Assembly (NCBI RefSeq): GCF_002775205.1
Contig: NC_036461.1
Span: 13,553,015-13,617,014, forward strand
From: Xiphophorus maculatus
Lineage: Eukaryota; Chordata; Actinopteri; Cyprinodontiformes; Poeciliidae
Length of the DNA stretch: 64,000 nucleotides
Reading direction: 5' to 3'
Shown here piece by piece: positions 54,293-64,000 of the stretch. A model generated the notes under the pieces. It saw only the letters and a program-made list of their open reading frames with translations, was not told the origin of the DNA and made no database searches. Positions within the stretch are counted from its first letter, which is position 1, and each line of letters begins with the position of its first letter. A program made the position numbers and the translations under genes.

Positions 54293-54375
54293 CTTGGCAG
54301 CAGTACACCAGACCAATGTCTGCTGCACCTTTCTGATCAGTCCTGAAATGAATGTCCAAAAAGCCCATTCCCAGG

Positions 54376-54383
54376 TTTTTATA
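54376..54383 (-). promoter_or_regulatory. TATA box of cd24-like D
   Basis: TATAAAAA on the minus strand, 84 bases before the copy D start codon, in the same arrangement as copy C. Confidence 0.65.
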
Positions 54384-54864
54384 CCAACCAGTGATACCAT
54401 CAACTAATAGAGGACACCTGTTGTCTATGTGTGGCCTTCAAGGACCATGGGGGAATAACATTTTGATTTAAATGTGAACCACGTTATAGAGCTGTTGCAA
54501 AAAGTAATGTTTTTAATCTGAGGAGTCTTCTAAAACTGCATTAAAAAACCCTAATAATGAGTTTATTTGCATTTAACATGAGATCTTGAAACTTAAATCT
54601 GTAAATACTGTCTAGTAATAGAGTTAAGAGTCACTTAGACAGTAAAAACCATTTAGTCACTGGAGGAATTTTACCCTATTCAGACATGCTCTTTCATTAC
54701 TCCTTGTTTGTAAGTGTTGATTTAATGACTTTTATATTGAAAAATAAAATTGATGTGGAAAAGTGTTTTCTTCTATCTTAATTTGTTATTTTGCAATCAC
54801 GTTGTTTATTTATATGTTGTTTAGTCTTCATCTTTAAAATATCAAGATCAGAAAAGAGGAGCAA

Positions 54865-54945
54865 ACAATTGCCTGACGTCCTCTGCCAGAGGTAGAGTTG
54901 AAGGTGGAATTTGTCACAGATGTGGTGACGAATTCCACAAAATCA
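54865..54945 (-). pseudogene. Fragment of a cd24-like D second exon
   Basis: The given-strand words CCAGAGGTAGAGTTGAAGGT and GGAATTTGTCAC repeat copy D positions 53,910-53,942 (CCAGAGGTAGAGTTGAAGGT, GGAATTGGTCAC). Weaker similarity (AATTGCCTG, TCCTC) extends to the left. Only about 80 bases remain, with no signal exon or anchor, so this is a relic of a further partial duplication. Confidence 0.7.
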
Positions 54946-55379
54946 ACTCCTAAACCTCACCCAAGTGTTTACAAAATGTATGTTCAAGCTGTTTTGTAGG
55001 AAACAGTTTGTATCTTTCAAAAAAACCTATTTTCTTTGCAGTTGCTGCTGCACAAAAAGTTGATTGTTACAACAAGAATCTGGTGTAACATAGTGAGCAC
55101 TACTGAAAATAAGATTGACTATTGCCTTTACAGATTTTTTAAAATGAACTGTCAGAACTTATATATTTTTTTAGAATATTTTTGTTATTGCGAAGTATTC
55201 GGCTTCCCGACAAATCAACAGCGCACTCTTGCGGGTAATATGGATGAAAAATGTCCCAACAGGGACACCGTAGTTGTCCTTTGTTCAATTTCTTCCGGAA
55301 GAAACATAGTCAACCAGAAGGACGAAACATGACAACACATTGACTGAACTCAGCAGCAAGCCGACACAGACACGTTCAG

Positions 55380-55406
55380 TTATTTTATTTTATTTTATTT
55401 TATTTT
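55380..55406. repeat. (TTTTA)n microsatellite 26 bases before the iars2 start
   Basis: About five units of TATTT/TTTTA lie immediately upstream of the iars2 start codon, so the repeat is in or next to its promoter or 5' UTR. Confidence 0.85.
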
Positions 55407-55431
55407 GTCCACAGAGTTACCTCGCCTCTCC

Positions 55432-63590
<8,159 letters not shown>

Positions 63591-64000
63591 GTAAGAATCA
63601 CTGCAAGTCTCTCAGGTAAAAAAAATTTTTAAAAGGCCTCACTTTAGAGGAACAACATTTTTCAGGCCTCTCTTCCTTAACAATGTGGGTAAGGAATGAG
63701 TTAAAATAAATTTTAATAAAAAAGGTGAAAAAAAAATTCTATATTTGTTTTCCTTTTGTGTCAGTAAGAAAAAATGTACCACTTGTCATGTTTGCCTTCC
63801 TTCATGATAAAGAATCAAAGTAGGAACTGTACTTCCGTAAAAGACTACAACTCATTGAAGTGATGGATGGATAATTAGTGGCCACCATGTTCTTAAAGAT
63901 TTATGGGGATATTAATAAGAAATAATAAAGAATAAAGAAAACGATTAGGAAAAAGGTGATCATAGCCAATGTGGCAGACCACATTTTTAGATATGTTATT

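Overview
The window looks like the nuclear genome of a ray-finned fish, most likely a percomorph teleost. It is AT-rich, its genes are split by short GT-AG introns, and it carries typical fish repeats: Tc1-like and hAT elements, RTE and L2-like LINEs, and tRNA-derived SINEs. From memory, the gene order crybg1 > rtn4ip1 < qrsl1 > cd24-like matches the human 6q21 order CRYBG1-RTN4IP1-QRSL1-CD24. The last gene, iars2, lies on 1q41 in human, so a lineage breakpoint falls between the cd24-like genes and iars2.

Layout. (1) 1-15,063 (+): 3' part of crybg1, with one very large acidic exon open at the window edge, then 18 small exons coding twelve beta/gamma-crystallin motifs and a ricin-B-like tail. 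(2) 16,085-23,892 (-): complete rtn4ip1 in nine exons, convergent with crybg1. (3) 23,893-24,274: compact shared promoter. (4) 24,275-29,474 (+): complete qrsl1 in eleven exons. (5) 29,475-38,340: about 9 kb with no gene I can support, holding decayed Tc1-like elements, a LINE fragment and a local duplication. (6) 38,340-54,400 (-): four small two-exon genes for secreted, Thr/Ser-rich, probably GPI-anchored proteins resembling CD24. I call them A to D, from 38 to 54 kb. A and B are a recent duplication. A has gained a coding minisatellite of 18-bp units and an L2-like LINE insertion. Between B and C lie hAT-type MITEs, a SINE and short palindromes. (7) 55,432-63,590 (+): iars2 in 21 exons, running off the right edge before its last exons.

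How the genes relate. Three of the genes act in mitochondria. QRSL1 is the GatA subunit that makes Gln-tRNA(Gln), IARS2 charges mitochondrial tRNA(Ile), and RTN4IP1 is an oxidoreductase linked to coenzyme Q. rtn4ip1 and qrsl1 share a promoter region with two CCAAT boxes and a YY1-like site. The cd24-like array is the most unusual part of the window: small surface mucins that vary in length and C-terminus around a conserved plan of signal-peptide exon, short intron and mucin/anchor exon.

Exon limits were read by eye from splice sites and reading frame and were checked for phase. Transposon limits are approximate unless target-site duplications are stated.
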